64,000 nt of DNA from Mesobacillus jeotgali (lineage in GTDB: Bacteria; Bacillota; Bacilli; Bacillales; Cytobacillaceae), in NCBI RefSeq assembly GCF_900166585.1, contig NZ_FVZC01000009.1, forward strand, positions 992,001 to 1,056,000, given 5' to 3'. Below, piece after piece: positions 17,810 through 27,286 of this stretch. Under the pieces are notes generated by a model, which saw only the letters and a program-made list of their open reading frames with translations, was not told the origin of the DNA and made no database searches. Numbering within the stretch: the first letter of the stretch is position 1; the number at the start of each line of letters is the position of its first letter. Position numbers and translations under genes: made by a program.

Positions 17810-18679
17810 ATGGACTTCTTTCATAAATTAAGAAGCATAAAAAACCAGGTCAGCAAAACAGAAAACTTTGGTTACGATATGAGAAAGCAGTGGGAGACAG
17901 TATTTGCATCTCATTTAACATCCATGGAAAAAAAGGAGATTTACCTTCATGCTGATAGTGGAGCAAGTGGCTATCTATGGCATGTGTTCAGTTATGGAAA
18001 GAGACCTTGCGAGAAGGGGAATCGAGCGGAACTAGGATTCGACAAACAGTACAAAGACACTTGCCTGATTTTCTTCCAGCATTCAGATGATGTCTGGCTC
18101 GTTGAGGATGCGTCTGACTTGAAGGCAAAACACTTATTGTTGGCAGAGGGTGAATATACCGACCTATACGTCGTGGCAAGGATTTTAAATGGACTTTTGC
18201 CATTACCCATGAACAGGGATGGATTGGTCCGTTTTTTTGCAGAAAATGAATCAGGATGGGGAATAGAAATGTTTTTAAGAAAATTGATTTCTGCCTGTGG
18301 GGCAACGGTAATAATGGTCACACTTTTTTCTATACTAGAAGAGTTTGGAGCAGGGCTCTTTTTAGGGATATATTTGCTGCCCATCATCTTAATCTACGGA
18401 ATTCCTTCTTCGATACTAGCGGATTTCCTAACCAGACGAACAGACGGACATAAGCGGATGGTAACAGCAGCTTTGCTGCATGTTTCCCTTGGTGCTTTAT
18501 TTGTTGCAGTACCAACCTTCATATTTGATACAGCACAGGGTAACTGGATCACGAGTATAAGGAATAATGGCTTCTTGTTTTTTTATTCCGTCGTTTCCGC
18601 ATTCATCTTCTGGTGTTTTGATGAAGGATTAAAAAGTAAGTGGTTTGCAGGCTTAAAGAAGATTGGGATGAGGGTTTAG
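17810..18679 (+). CDS. DUF4275-like domain fused to a membrane domain
   Basis: 289 residues from the ATG at 17810, which has AGGGGGG at 17798-17804; the ORF continues upstream to 17732 without a ribosome site. The N-terminal 140 residues match the DUF4275 pattern (WETVFASHLTSMEKKEIYL, SGYLWHVFSY, ACLIFFQHSD-like segment). The C-terminal half holds four membrane helices ending in a short basic tail. DUF4275 proteins are normally short and soluble, so the fusion is unusual. Function unknown. Confidence 0.65.
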   Translation: MDFFHKLRSIKNQVSKTENFGYDMRKQWETVFASHLTSMEKKEIYLHADSGASGYLWHVFSYGKRPCEKGNRAELGFDKQYKDTCLIFFQHSDDVWLVEDASDLKAKHLLLAEGEYTDLYVVARILNGLLPLPMNRDGLVRFFAENESGWGIEMFLRKLISACGATVIMVTLFSILEEFGAGLFLGIYLLPIILIYGIPSSILADFLTRRTDGHKRMVTAALLHVSLGALFVAVPTFIFDTAQGNWITSIRNNGFLFFYSVVSAFIFWCFDEGLKSKWFAGLKKIGMRV

Positions 18680-18681
18680 CG

Positions 18682-18716
18682 AGAAGCAGGGATCGCAGTC
18701 TCTGCTTCTTTTTCGA
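18682..18716 (+). terminator. terminator after DUF4275-like gene
   Basis: GAAGCAGGGAT and GTCTCTGCTTC (about 18684-18708) form a hairpin followed by TTTTTC. Confidence 0.7.
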
Positions 18717-18781
18717 TGAAGGAACAACTGTAAGAGTGAATTAATTTGGGTATTATAAAACTTCTTTTATCTAATACAGTG

Positions 18782-19132
18782 TTATTTCCTCAAAATCTTT
18801 TCCAGCGCTTTACCCCTTGCCAACTCATCAATCAGCTTGTCCATGTAGCGAATTTCCCGCATAGTCGGTTCTTCGATGTCTTCAACCCTGACTCCGCAGA
18901 CTACACCTTTGATCAGAGATCTCGAAGGATTCAGTTCGGGAGCTTCTGCAAAAAAGGTCTCAAAGTCCGTCTGTTTTTCCAATTGTGCTTCCAGATCTTC
19001 CTGGCTATAACCTGTCAACCAGCGGATAATTTCATCCACTTCTGATTTCGTGCGTCCTTTTCTCTCCGCCTTCGCAACATAATGAGGGTAGACACTTGCA
19101 AAGCTCATCTTATAGATTTTATGTTTGGCCAT
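18782..19132 (-). CDS. DUF2200 family protein
   Basis: 116 residues matching DUF2200 along the full length: [29 protein letters not shown], then [14 protein letters not shown] and [33 protein letters not shown]. Soluble, helical. The family is widespread and of unknown function. The gene is monocistronic and convergent with the DUF4275-like gene. Confidence 0.9.
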   Translation of the reverse strand: MAKHKIYKMSFASVYPHYVAKAERKGRTKSEVDEIIRWLTGYSQEDLEAQLEKQTDFETFFAEAPELNPSRSLIKGVVCGVRVEDIEEPTMREIRYMDKLIDELARGKALEKILRK

Positions 19133-19287
19133 GGTACAACGTCCTTTTAGGTTTTTCTACATTATATTACGAACAATAGGCTAGAACAAACTTGTTATTT
19201 TATTACAGACGCAAAGGAAATCGGCCAAAGGAGAAAGAATATTTAGGTTAAATGTATTTTTGAACCAGAAGAAAAGGGGTGTGGCTG

Positions 19288-19560
19288 ATGGCTGACACAG
19301 GTCTTTCAAACAGGGGAAAGAAATATCCTAAATTCTCTTTTGATGAAGTTTCTTTTTTTCGAATGCTCCGTTTTGTATTCTTATTGTTTCTCTCCTTATT
19401 AGTCGTGTACATTTACTATCTTCATCTAAAAGGCGACCTCCAAAAAACATTTCTCGATATCTGGACTAAACATCAAAAGACCATCATAGCCCTTTCAATT
19501 TTCTTGACTTATTCAGCGATTATTTTCCAAATAGGTGTTTGGAGAGGGAGGAGAAGGTAG
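19288..19560 (+). CDS. hypothetical two-helix membrane protein, 90 aa
   Basis: The ATG at 19288 lies 9 bases after AAAAGGGG, better placed than the GTG at 19279. Residues about 28-48 and 65-82 are hydrophobic, and the C-terminus is basic (WRGRRR). No family is recognised. Confidence 0.55.
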   Translation: MADTGLSNRGKKYPKFSFDEVSFFRMLRFVFLLFLSLLVVYIYYLHLKGDLQKTFLDIWTKHQKTIIALSIFLTYSAIIFQIGVWRGRRR

Positions 19561-19625
19561 ACCAATAGAGGTGTATCTAAGGAAGCAGGGCGAATGAATG
19601 TTAATTACATGAGAGGAGGATTAGT

Positions 19626-19880
19626 TTGCAAAGAGTCAAAAGGTTTAGACCAGAGCTTATAACTATATCGTTATTGATATTAGTAGGTATTAGTTTTCTC
19701 TTATCATTGGTTACTGGACTAACATCAATAAAAGAAGCAATTACTTATTCTTTAATTATAGTATTGCTTTCTTTTTTAACGATAGATATCAAAAAAGGCT
19801 CAACAAAAAAGAAATCAACGCTTGTAGAATATAGGTATTTTATACTGATGTTTCTGTTTTCCTATTTAACTCTTTTTTAA
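19626..19880 (+). CDS. hypothetical membrane protein, 84 aa
   Basis: The TTG start at 19626 is supported by GAGGAGG at 19614-19620. Three hydrophobic segments fill most of the protein, with a basic N-terminus and a KKGSTKKKS cytosolic loop. No family is recognised. Confidence 0.5.
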   Translation: MQRVKRFRPELITISLLILVGISFLLSLVTGLTSIKEAITYSLIIVLLSFLTIDIKKGSTKKKSTLVEYRYFILMFLFSYLTLF

Positions 19881-19910
19881 AAAGCCTTTTCGGTGAGTGG
19901 TTCCATGAAG

Positions 19911-19955
19911 TATCAGCCGCCTTTTTTTGGTTGAATTCCTCATGGAACAAATGGG
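19911..19955 (+). repeat. tail copy of the dispersed repeat
   Basis: CTTTTTTTGGTTGAATTCCT followed by CATGGAACAAATGGGGCA matches the second half of the repeat at 2678 and 5880. A GGCTGATAC-like stem precedes it, so it may serve as terminator for the 84-residue gene. Confidence 0.45.
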
Positions 19956-20071
19956 GCAAAATAGTGTAACTAGGGATTCTAAAAACGTTTTAGAAATAGT
20001 AATAATTATTAAGTTTCGTTTCTTAGTTATTTTTATAGTTTATTCCATTTGAATGGGTAGGAGGGATTGTT

Positions 20072-20557
20072 TTGCAAACTTTTTTTAGATATAACTGGAT
20101 GGTTAGAGAAGACTGGTATCGTTGGTGTGAAGGTTTAAATGAAGAAGAACTACTGCAAAACCGAACAGGTGGTATGAAAAGCATATTATTTACACTTTTT
20201 CATATAGTTGATGTCGAATGGAGCTGGATACGCCTCTTACAGGGTAAAACTGACTTTCAAGAGAGCTTTGAAGAGTATAAGAGCCTGAAAAAAGTTAGAG
20301 CGTTGGACGCCCATTTTCATTTAGAAGTTGAAAACTTTGTGAACAACTGGGAGTCTAATATGGAAAATCGTTTATTTTATGATACCTTACCAGATGGAAG
20401 AGTTGTGACGGATACTTGGGGGGAAATCATGCGACATACCATTGCCCATGAAATTCACCATATAGGACAATTATCAATTTGGGCAAGGGAAATCGGAAAA
20501 ACTCCTGTTTCTGCAAATCTTATTGGCCGGGGGCTTTCTATTTATTCAAAGAAATAA
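20072..20557 (+). CDS. DinB family protein (paralogue)
   Basis: 161 residues, starting at TTG 20072 with GGAGGG at 20060-20065. It shares with the protein at 7241 the pattern RYNW.VR..W..WC, TGGMKSILFTLFHIVDVEWSWIR and HTIAHEIHHIGQLSIWAREIG, so the metal-binding histidines are kept. The two are clear paralogues about 13 kb apart. Role unknown; possibly thiol-dependent detoxification. Confidence 0.87.
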   Translation: MQTFFRYNWMVREDWYRWCEGLNEEELLQNRTGGMKSILFTLFHIVDVEWSWIRLLQGKTDFQESFEEYKSLKKVRALDAHFHLEVENFVNNWESNMENRLFYDTLPDGRVVTDTWGEIMRHTIAHEIHHIGQLSIWAREIGKTPVSANLIGRGLSIYSKK

Positions 20558-20671
20558 TCTGTTTATGTTTATGCTGTGGTCATTATTTTGAAAAATGGTT
20601 CTTAAAGTAGCTTATGCGTTGTTCTATGGTGTAAAAAGTTTGGACTAAAATAAGCGCGAGGGGTTAAAAAT

Positions 20672-21169
20672 ATGAAACAAATGGGGACGCTATACTTTTT
20701 GTGCGGAAAAATGGGAGCTGGAAAATCAACTAAATCAAAACAATTGATGATAGATAAACATGCGGTCCTATTGTCTGAGGATGAATGGCTTTCGTCTCTT
20801 TATCCTAATCAGATTGCATCATTTGAAGACTATCTAAAATTTTCAGCGCAGCTCAAGCCGTTAGTGAAAAAGCATGTTCAAAACATATTAAGTGTCGGCA
20901 CAGATGTAGTGATGGATTTTCCAGCTAACACTCAAAAACTGCGAAAGTGGTTTTTGGATATTGCATCAGAAGTCAATGCAAGCCATCAACTAATTTTCCT
21001 AAATCTAAATAACGAGCAGTGCTTACGTCAAATTGCACAAAGGCGAAACGAACAACCCGAAAGAGCAGCTTTTGACACGGAAGCTGTGTTTATTCATGTG
21101 ACTACATTTTTTGAAGCACCAGAGGCATCCGAGGGATTAAATATTTTAGAGTTTAGCGGAAAAGAATAA
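20672..21169 (+). CDS. P-loop ATPase/kinase of the AAA_33 or zeta-toxin-like class
   Basis: 165 residues with Walker A at residues 12-19 (GKMGAGKS), a likely acidic residue in LSEDEW, and VVMDFPANTQKLRKWF as the Walker B-like strand. The family phosphorylates small molecules or nucleotides. GAGGGG at 20658-20663 precedes the ATG. It stands alone upstream of a convergent VOC gene. Confidence 0.8.
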   Translation: MKQMGTLYFLCGKMGAGKSTKSKQLMIDKHAVLLSEDEWLSSLYPNQIASFEDYLKFSAQLKPLVKKHVQNILSVGTDVVMDFPANTQKLRKWFLDIASEVNASHQLIFLNLNNEQCLRQIAQRRNEQPERAAFDTEAVFIHVTTFFEAPEASEGLNILEFSGKE

Positions 21170-21441
21170 TAAGGAATTCAATGATTCTTGTTAAAGAGTA
21201 GCTTTTGTTCTAGAAGGTGCGCCATGTGATATAAAATGAATTGAGTAAAGTTTCAATGTATATGCTCGAATCGACTTTGCCAAGTATTACGTTTGAACTA
21301 AAGGGTGGTTTTGTCAAAAATAACTCAAATATAAATTAAAATGTACATAATTGCACCCTAACAGAAGTGTCTATTAGTCTTCAAATTGATTATAAATTCC
21401 TCATAAAAAAGATTTATTGCTAAATGCCTTTATATCAATAA

Positions 21442-21483
21442 AAATAGACCATCATATTCTTTACAAATTGATGGTCTATTTGC
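21442..21483. terminator. bidirectional terminator between convergent genes
   Basis: AAATAGACCATCA (21442-21454) pairs perfectly with TGATGGTCTATTT (21469-21481). It can serve the kinase gene on the plus strand and the VOC gene on the minus strand. The rest of 21170-21555 shows nothing. Confidence 0.75.
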
Positions 21484-21555
21484 ATTACATTATTAAATCT
21501 AGCGACAGGCACTGAACCTGTTATGCTTGGCATCCATTTAATGTTTTAAGAATGT

Positions 21556-21933
21556 CTATTTTTCTAGTACGGCAAAATAGTTTTCTTCAAAATCTGCAAA
21601 GTTAAAAACTCTCCCGGTTGGCATGTTGACAATCTCACCGACTGTGATTTCTTTGCCCTTTAATTCACTGTGTAATTGTTCGATGCTGTCTGTGAAATAC
21701 ATTAAAGAAGGGGTATCTAGATTTAAACCAGGAGACATTTTTGAAACGAATTCTTTATTATGCAGAATCAAGGTTGTTTCTGCCCCTGTTTTTGGAGCGA
21801 TTTCAATCCATCTAAATCCCTGATTGTTGTTCTCCTCAGCTATTACAGTGAAATCCAATTTCTCAGTCCAGAATCGAACAGCCTCGTCCTGATCATTGAC
21901 ATACAACATAATTTGACCGACTTTATTAATCAT
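21556..21933 (-). CDS. VOC family protein
   Basis: 125 residues with one VOC module: GQIMLYVNDQDEAVRFWTEKLDF at the N-terminus and GRVFNFADFEENYFAVLE at the C-terminus. The start MINKVGQIM at 21933 is chosen over the ATG at 21948, which has no ribosome site. Similar to YetH-type bleomycin-resistance-like proteins of Bacillus. Substrate unknown. Confidence 0.82.
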   Translation of the reverse strand: MINKVGQIMLYVNDQDEAVRFWTEKLDFTVIAEENNNQGFRWIEIAPKTGAETTLILHNKEFVSKMSPGLNLDTPSLMYFTDSIEQLHSELKGKEITVGEIVNMPTGRVFNFADFEENYFAVLEK

Positions 21934-22370
21934 TCTTCCACACCCCATATCAAAAAAATTGTTTTCTTTTCAAAATGAATATTCTTTGTTGGGACGTAAA
22001 AACCCTTTTTAAGTTACACAGATTTCTTTGGTCAGCACCACTTTTTTGTGTTTGCATATGACTGTTAGATATACTAAATTCTTCTGTTGCGTTTACCTGC
22101 TAAGCAGGATAAGAGAAAAGGGATAAGAAAGAACTGGATTGTGGAAAAGGAGAAGCAGGTAAAAGAAATGCTAAAATTACTCCTCTACTTATGAACTAAT
22201 TACGACAATCATATGATTTAAGAAAAGTACTTAACGATATTTGATATAGTTATGTAAAAAGGGGCTTCCTTGGGAAGGCTTTGATAAGCGACTAGAATGC
22301 TCATTCATGATATACTTTTTTCTACTATAATATAGAAGGAAAGCGGAATCAGGACAAAGGAGTCAACACT
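21934..22370. other. non-coding stretch, nothing recognised
   Basis: 437 bases with AT-rich sequence, scattered ribosome-site-like motifs and a small hairpin near 22260-22285 (GGCTTCC / GGAAGGC). The last 60 bases probably carry the promoter of the hemolysin III gene (TATAAT-like box at 22325-22333). Confidence 0.4.
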
Positions 22371-23009
22371 ATGGCCAATGTACATATCTTTACGAAAAAA
22401 GAAGAAATCGCTAATGCGATCATTCATGGAATTGGTGCCTTATTAAGCATCACGGCGCTCGTCCTGCTGATCGTTTTTTCATCAATACACGGGACAGCCT
22501 GGCATGTCGTCAGCTTCACATTATTTGGAGTCACCATGGTTCTGCTTTATACGTCATCAACTCTTGTTCACAGCTTTCCGCAGGGTAAGGCAAAAGACAT
22601 CTTTGAAATATTCGACCATTCGTCCATTTATTTTTTCATTGCCGGTACCTATACACCATTCTTGTTCATCGCAGTAAAAGGAGCATTAGGGTGGACGCTG
22701 TTCGGGATTGTATGGGGACTTTCCATCGCTGGAACTGTCTTCAAATCGCTGTTCGTGAAACGCTTCCTGCATACGTCCACTGCATTATACGTCATTATGG
22801 GATGGCTGATCGTATTCGCATGGGGGCCATTGACTGAAAATGTTTCCATACAAGGACTTCAATTCCTTGTTATTGGAGGAGTACTGTATACAGTAGGGGC
22901 GATTTTTTATGTATGGCGGGGATTCCATTACCATCATGCCGTCTGGCACCTGTTTGTTATGGCTGGCTCAATTATGCACTTTTTTGCGGTTTTGACTTTG
23001 TTGCCATGA
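22371..23009 (+). CDS. trhA: hemolysin III / PAQR family membrane protein TrhA
   Basis: 212 residues with seven membrane helices. The PAQR histidines and acids are present: NAIIHGIGALLS, TLVHSFPQ...FEIFDHSSIYFFIAGTYTPF, and RGFHYHHAVWHLFVMAGSIMHFFAV. These define a predicted metal-dependent hydrolase of the hemolysin III class that affects membrane homeostasis. The ATG has AAAGGAG upstream. A strong terminator follows. Confidence 0.9.
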   Translation: MANVHIFTKKEEIANAIIHGIGALLSITALVLLIVFSSIHGTAWHVVSFTLFGVTMVLLYTSSTLVHSFPQGKAKDIFEIFDHSSIYFFIAGTYTPFLFIAVKGALGWTLFGIVWGLSIAGTVFKSLFVKRFLHTSTALYVIMGWLIVFAWGPLTENVSIQGLQFLVIGGVLYTVGAIFYVWRGFHYHHAVWHLFVMAGSIMHFFAVLTLLP

Positions 23010-23030
23010 TTGTAAAGAAAAATATAAATA

Positions 23031-23068
23031 GAGTTAGAGGACAAAGTGTCTTCTAACTCTTTTTTTGA
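23031..23068 (+). terminator. terminator after trhA, copy of the one after prsA
   Basis: GAGTTAGA and TCTAACTC enclose GGACAAAGTGTCT, followed by TTTTTTT. The same stem (GAGTTAGT / ACTAACTC) ends prsA at 27252-27285. Confidence 0.8.
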
Positions 23069-23099
23069 TTGAATATAAGGGCTTTGATGTAAGGGTGCT

Positions 23100-23220
23100 T
23101 GTATTTGCATATTGCCTGTTGATCAGTTGAGATAAATTCCATCAGTTTCATCCTGAGATTGATGATCCTTAGTTGGATCATTTTTTTATTTCTTCCACTT
23201 TTATTGGATAAAAAGAGGGG
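23100..23220 (-). pseudogene. remnant of a PadR-type regulator gene
   Basis: On the minus strand the sequence reads VEEIKKMIQLRIINLRMK, close to VDEIKKMIQQWIIELQEE in the PadR protein at 27274-27780, with TGATCCAACTAAGGATCATC matching the corresponding bases. The whole block 23031-23220 lines up with 27250-27460, including the terminator. Only the C-terminal part remains. The remainder of 23221-23748 shows no gene. Confidence 0.6.
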
Positions 23221-23748
23221 TGGGGAATACTATTTCTTTTTGGCTACGCCAAAGTTATAACCAATGGGCCTTTTTACGCGTTTTTCTACTTTTGGAATAA
23301 AGTTGAAGGATTACTAATTTTTATGCAGAAATTAGGGAGTATAAATATTTCGGAATGCGTAATAGATTAATAGCAGAAGAGGGAATATTTTTTTAAAGTA
23401 AAAAATAATGTCATATAATGTCGGAATATTCGGAAAAGTGTAGATGAAAATCACACCATGCTTCAAACATTATATTTTCATCATCAATCATTTCTACACT
23501 CTTGCAAACTTCTATTTTAAAATTCTTTCATTTATATACAAATTCCAATCAGTACTAATTTTGAACAATCGATTTATGCACTTTGAGGAGGTGATAAACC
23601 CAGTTACGACATCAAGCTGTGATAGGTGGGTGATAAATGACTATTCACGATTAAGAAAATGGCAACATAACAAAAGTTTTATAGTAAATGAAAAACCACA
23701 ACCTACATAAAAAGGTAGGGACATTATCTAATTGGGAGGAGAATCGAT

Positions 23749-26028
23749 TTGAAATTCAAGAATAAAATTGCAGCAGCCACTACCACTTTATTGCTTGCGT
23801 TTTCTTCAACAGCCACTTTTGCTGCGGAACCAGGTCTGGAGAAAATGCCCGGCCCAGTGGATTCCCAGTCATGGGTAAATCCAGATGATATGACTTGGAA
23901 TGATTATAATCCGATTCCAGGTATGGATTGGAATTCAACTAATATTAAACCCGAAACAGAACTTAAAGGTGCCTTGATTTTGGTCGACTTTCCTGATCAG
24001 GATTTTATCCTGACCCAGCCAAAAGGTTCTGAGATTGCCGGCAATCCTCAAGTGGATGCCGTTCCTCGTGAAGATCTTGGGGAATGGTGGGAGAACTTTT
24101 TGAATGTTCCTAGTAAACTCAATAACTATCAGACAATTGATGGCTTCTGGAAGGAGAATTCCCAGGGAAAATGGGGCGTCTCCCTTGATTCTTATGGTCC
24201 CTACCGCCTGGATAAAAACGAATTTCAATATGGGCTTAACAGTATGAATGCCGGTTCACTTCCATCTCAATATAGCAGCGGAAACCTTTTTCAGGACGGG
24301 GTAAATGCAGCAGCAGCTGACATTGCCGCAGCTGGAAAAGACTATGACTTTGCATTCATCGTACATGCTGGTTATGACGAGTCAACCGTATGGCAAGAAT
24401 TCGGCGAAATGATGTTTCTTAATCAAGACTCGGTTTCTGATGCATTTGGACCGCCGGATTTGCCTGGATTTGAAAACATGCCAAACTGGGCAAAAACTCG
24501 TTATGTTCCGTGGACTTCCTTTTATGCAGCAAAAACGATTTGGTCGGCGGCCTCTAGTGCAGACATAAATGGCAAAAGGATTCGTGTCTCTATACAGGGA
24601 GAAAGCGATGGCATGGGAACATTTGCTCACGAATTTGGCCATCTCCGCGGGCTTGGTGATAATTACAATAATGCATCCCTTGACCCTAGAACCTATTCTG
24701 GTTATTGGGAGACGATGAGCCGCGGCTCATTCAATGGTCCTGGCGGAACGCATACTCGCTGGATGATTCCATCGACTCTTGGTGCTTCTATACCGGCTCC
24801 ACATATGCTGCGTAATAAGATGAAACAGGGATTTGTATCCGATGATGAAGTCTTGAAGCTAAACCGAGATGAATTAAAGGAATCTGGACCGGTGTTTGCG
24901 GATATTACCGCACGTCAAGCACCAATTGGAGGAAACTTCGGCAGAACCGGAATCCATGGTATTAATATCAGCATGGACGATTTAACACCAACAGATTACC
25001 TTGCCGGTGACTGGCGAAATGATATTCTTTCTAATAGATTGTACAATAACTACACCCTTGAAGTGGTCGATCGCGTTGGTTCGGATTCCTTCGCAGCTGA
25101 TTCTGGCGTCTTGATTGCCAAGACGAAAAATGCGGAGTCTGCCCCGAATATCTGGGTAGTTGACTCACATCCTGAGGATATCAATCTGAAAGACTTTACT
25201 AGACCTGATGGCACCACAGCGATGGTTGCCAAAGGTGATCCACGGCAAACTCTCGATGCTTTATTCAAAGCTGGTAATGGGGCAAGCCTGGTTGCCGGAC
25301 AATTTGATGGTTCTATTGACAAAGACACAGTTGTCAATGAGTACGTTGATCCTTACAATAAACTTCATTTCTACATTTTAGGGAAACAAAAAGACAAAGA
25401 TGGGGTACTCCGCTATCAGGTTGCCGTCCGAAACACGGAAGGCGCAGGTGGATTTCAACGAGGAGTAAATGTTAGCGCAGGCACTGTACAGCCTGCTGTA
25501 GAGGACAAAGTGGCAGTCTATCATTTTAATGTCACAAATACCGGCGAAGCAAAGGACCTTTTCCGTGTCAATGCTTCGGCAGGTGATGATTGGAAAGTAC
25601 AACTTGATCACAATGTAATCGCGGTAGATCCAGGAGCAACCGTCGCTGTTCCGGTTTATGTGAAGATCCCGAAAGGCAAGACAGCACCTTCCAAACTTAC
25701 CTTTACAGCCACTTCAGAGACAGACGCTAATCAAAGTTTTACTGACTACAACTTCTTGCCTGGCAGCTTGAGTGCAGCAGGTATAAGCTCTGTTATTGAT
25801 AGTTTTGCAAATGAGGGATCTATCAAAGCAGGTACGGCGGAAGCATTGAAGGCACATATGAAAACTGTAGGGCAGTTTGAAGAGAAAGAATCTGCTGATA
25901 AGGTTGTCAAACACCTTAATGATTTCAAAGGGTTCTTAGAACTCAAAAAGGATGCGAATCAAATCTCTGACAAAGTGTATACCAGTCTGAATGCATATGC
26001 TGACTCAATGATTGAGATCTGGCAATAG
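23749..26028 (+). CDS. secreted M6-family (immune inhibitor A-like) metalloprotease
   Basis: 759 residues from a TTG start with GGGAGGAG at 23734-23741. A Sec signal peptide (residues 1-26, cleaved near ATFA-AEP) is followed by the M6 catalytic domain with the zinc motif HEFGHLRGLGD (H294, E295, H298). After residue about 560 comes an Ig-like NEW3-type domain (VYHFNVTNTGEAKDLFRV) and a C-terminal FIMAH-like helical domain (SSVIDSFANEGSIKAGTAEA). It probably degrades host or environmental proteins outside the cell. Confidence 0.88.
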   Translation: MKFKNKIAAATTTLLLAFSSTATFAAEPGLEKMPGPVDSQSWVNPDDMTWNDYNPIPGMDWNSTNIKPETELKGALILVDFPDQDFILTQPKGSEIAGNPQVDAVPREDLGEWWENFLNVPSKLNNYQTIDGFWKENSQGKWGVSLDSYGPYRLDKNEFQYGLNSMNAGSLPSQYSSGNLFQDGVNAAAADIAAAGKDYDFAFIVHAGYDESTVWQEFGEMMFLNQDSVSDAFGPPDLPGFENMPNWAKTRYVPWTSFYAAKTIWSAASSADINGKRIRVSIQGESDGMGTFAHEFGHLRGLGDNYNNASLDPRTYSGYWETMSRGSFNGPGGTHTRWMIPSTLGASIPAPHMLRNKMKQGFVSDDEVLKLNRDELKESGPVFADITARQAPIGGNFGRTGIHGINISMDDLTPTDYLAGDWRNDILSNRLYNNYTLEVVDRVGSDSFAADSGVLIAKTKNAESAPNIWVVDSHPEDINLKDFTRPDGTTAMVAKGDPRQTLDALFKAGNGASLVAGQFDGSIDKDTVVNEYVDPYNKLHFYILGKQKDKDGVLRYQVAVRNTEGAGGFQRGVNVSAGTVQPAVEDKVAVYHFNVTNTGEAKDLFRVNASAGDDWKVQLDHNVIAVDPGATVAVPVYVKIPKGKTAPSKLTFTATSETDANQSFTDYNFLPGSLSAAGISSVIDSFANEGSIKAGTAEALKAHMKTVGQFEEKESADKVVKHLNDFKGFLELKKDANQISDKVYTSLNAYADSMIEIWQ

Positions 26029-26078
26029 GCTGGATTGCAAGGGGCCTTGTATAAGGGTACAAAAAACAATTAAATAAT

Positions 26079-26115
26079 AGGCGGGACAGTCGTAAAACTG
26101 TCCCGCCTCCTTTAA
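26079..26115 (+). terminator. terminator after metalloprotease gene
   Basis: AGGCGGGACAGT (26079-26090) pairs perfectly with ACTGTCCCGCCT (26097-26108), followed by CCTTTAAAA. Confidence 0.8.
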
Positions 26116-26277
26116 AATCATTATAATCATGCGACTGTCCTATGTTGCGTTTAATCACATGATCACTATTACATGCATTAAAAGATTATTTGATGTTCAT
26201 CTCAATAGTAAACCTTAGGAAGTTCTATTAGCGATAACCATTATGATGAAGATGATAAAAAGCAGGAGGGAAGTTAA

Positions 26278-27156
26278 ATGAAGAATATGACCAAAATTGT
26301 AGCCGTTTTATCATTATTGTTTTTGCTTGGTGCTTGTTCGGCTGTAACTTCTGGGGAAGAGAGAGAGCTGCTAGTTAAAACGGAATACGGAGATATATCA
26401 AAGGATGATTTATTTAAAGAAGTGGCAAGCACCGAGCGCGGAAAGGAATTGATCCAAAAGTTGGTTTATATGCAAATTTTGAAAGGTAAATATGAGGTAT
26501 CTGATCAAGAAGTGAACCAACGGCTGAGCGAAATAAAGGAACAGGTTGGTAATAAAGAAGCGTATACAATGTTCCTGCAAAAACAGGGCTTTAAAAACGA
26601 AGAAGAGTTAAAGGATCATATAGAACAATCCCTATATTTTTTTAAAGCGACAACAGAAGGGGTGAAAGTCACAGATAAACAAATAAAAGATTACTATGAA
26701 CAACATAAAAATGAATACACTGAGGCGAAAACCAGTCATATTCTCGTGGATAATGAGTCAACTGCTAAAGAAATAAAAAAGGAACTAAAGAAAGGAACCG
26801 ATTTTGCAGAATTAGCCAAGAAGCAATCGACAGATAAAATGTCTGCTGCTGAAGGCGGAGATATTGGCTATCTTTCCGGAAGAAGCCAGGAATTGGACCC
26901 GACATTTCTTGCAGCAGCTTTGAAATTGAAAAAAGAAGAAGTAAGTGAGCCGGTCAAGACAGTATCTGGTTATCACATCATTAAAGTAACAGATATCAAG
27001 GAGACGCCTTTAAGCGAGGTGAAAGATCAAATTAAACAAGCACTTATGAGTAAAGAGGCAAAACCGGTTCAGGAGATATTAAACAACTTGAATAAAGAAA
27101 TTGAGATAGAAGAAGATGCTTTTAAAGATGCATTTAAAGATGTTGAACCAAAATAA
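26278..27156 (+). CDS. prsA: foldase lipoprotein PrsA (parvulin peptidyl-prolyl isomerase)
   Basis: 292 residues. A lipoprotein signal ends in LGAC (Cys20). An N-terminal chaperone-like region (about 30-135) precedes a PpiC/parvulin domain (about 136-230) starting ETKTSHILV-like (AKTSHILVDNESTAKEI) with GGDIGYLSGR and VKTVSGYHIIKV. PrsA folds secreted proteins on the outer face of the membrane; the metalloprotease just upstream may be a client. AGGAGGGAAG precedes the ATG. Confidence 0.92.
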   Translation: MKNMTKIVAVLSLLFLLGACSAVTSGEERELLVKTEYGDISKDDLFKEVASTERGKELIQKLVYMQILKGKYEVSDQEVNQRLSEIKEQVGNKEAYTMFLQKQGFKNEEELKDHIEQSLYFFKATTEGVKVTDKQIKDYYEQHKNEYTEAKTSHILVDNESTAKEIKKELKKGTDFAELAKKQSTDKMSAAEGGDIGYLSGRSQELDPTFLAAALKLKKEEVSEPVKTVSGYHIIKVTDIKETPLSEVKDQIKQALMSKEAKPVQEILNNLNKEIEIEEDAFKDAFKDVEPK

Positions 27157-27245
27157 CCATCCGTATCAAGTTTTAAAATGTTCAGTCTGGCAGTTGGGAT
27201 GATTATTGTAGAAAGTTACAACAAATACATAGTTTTGACTTTTGT

Positions 27246-27286
27246 AAAAAAAGAGTTAGTCGACATATGTCTACTAACTCTTTTTG
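27246..27286. terminator. bidirectional terminator between prsA and padR
   Basis: AGTTAGT (27254-27260) and ACTAACT (27273-27279) flank a GACATATGTC palindrome, with A-run and T-run on the two sides. The right arm overlaps the PadR stop codon. Confidence 0.8.

Noticed and set aside
23444..23710. 88-residue plus-strand ORF before the metalloprotease gene
   Set aside because: No ribosome site at its start and composition is random-like; it lies in the likely promoter and leader region.
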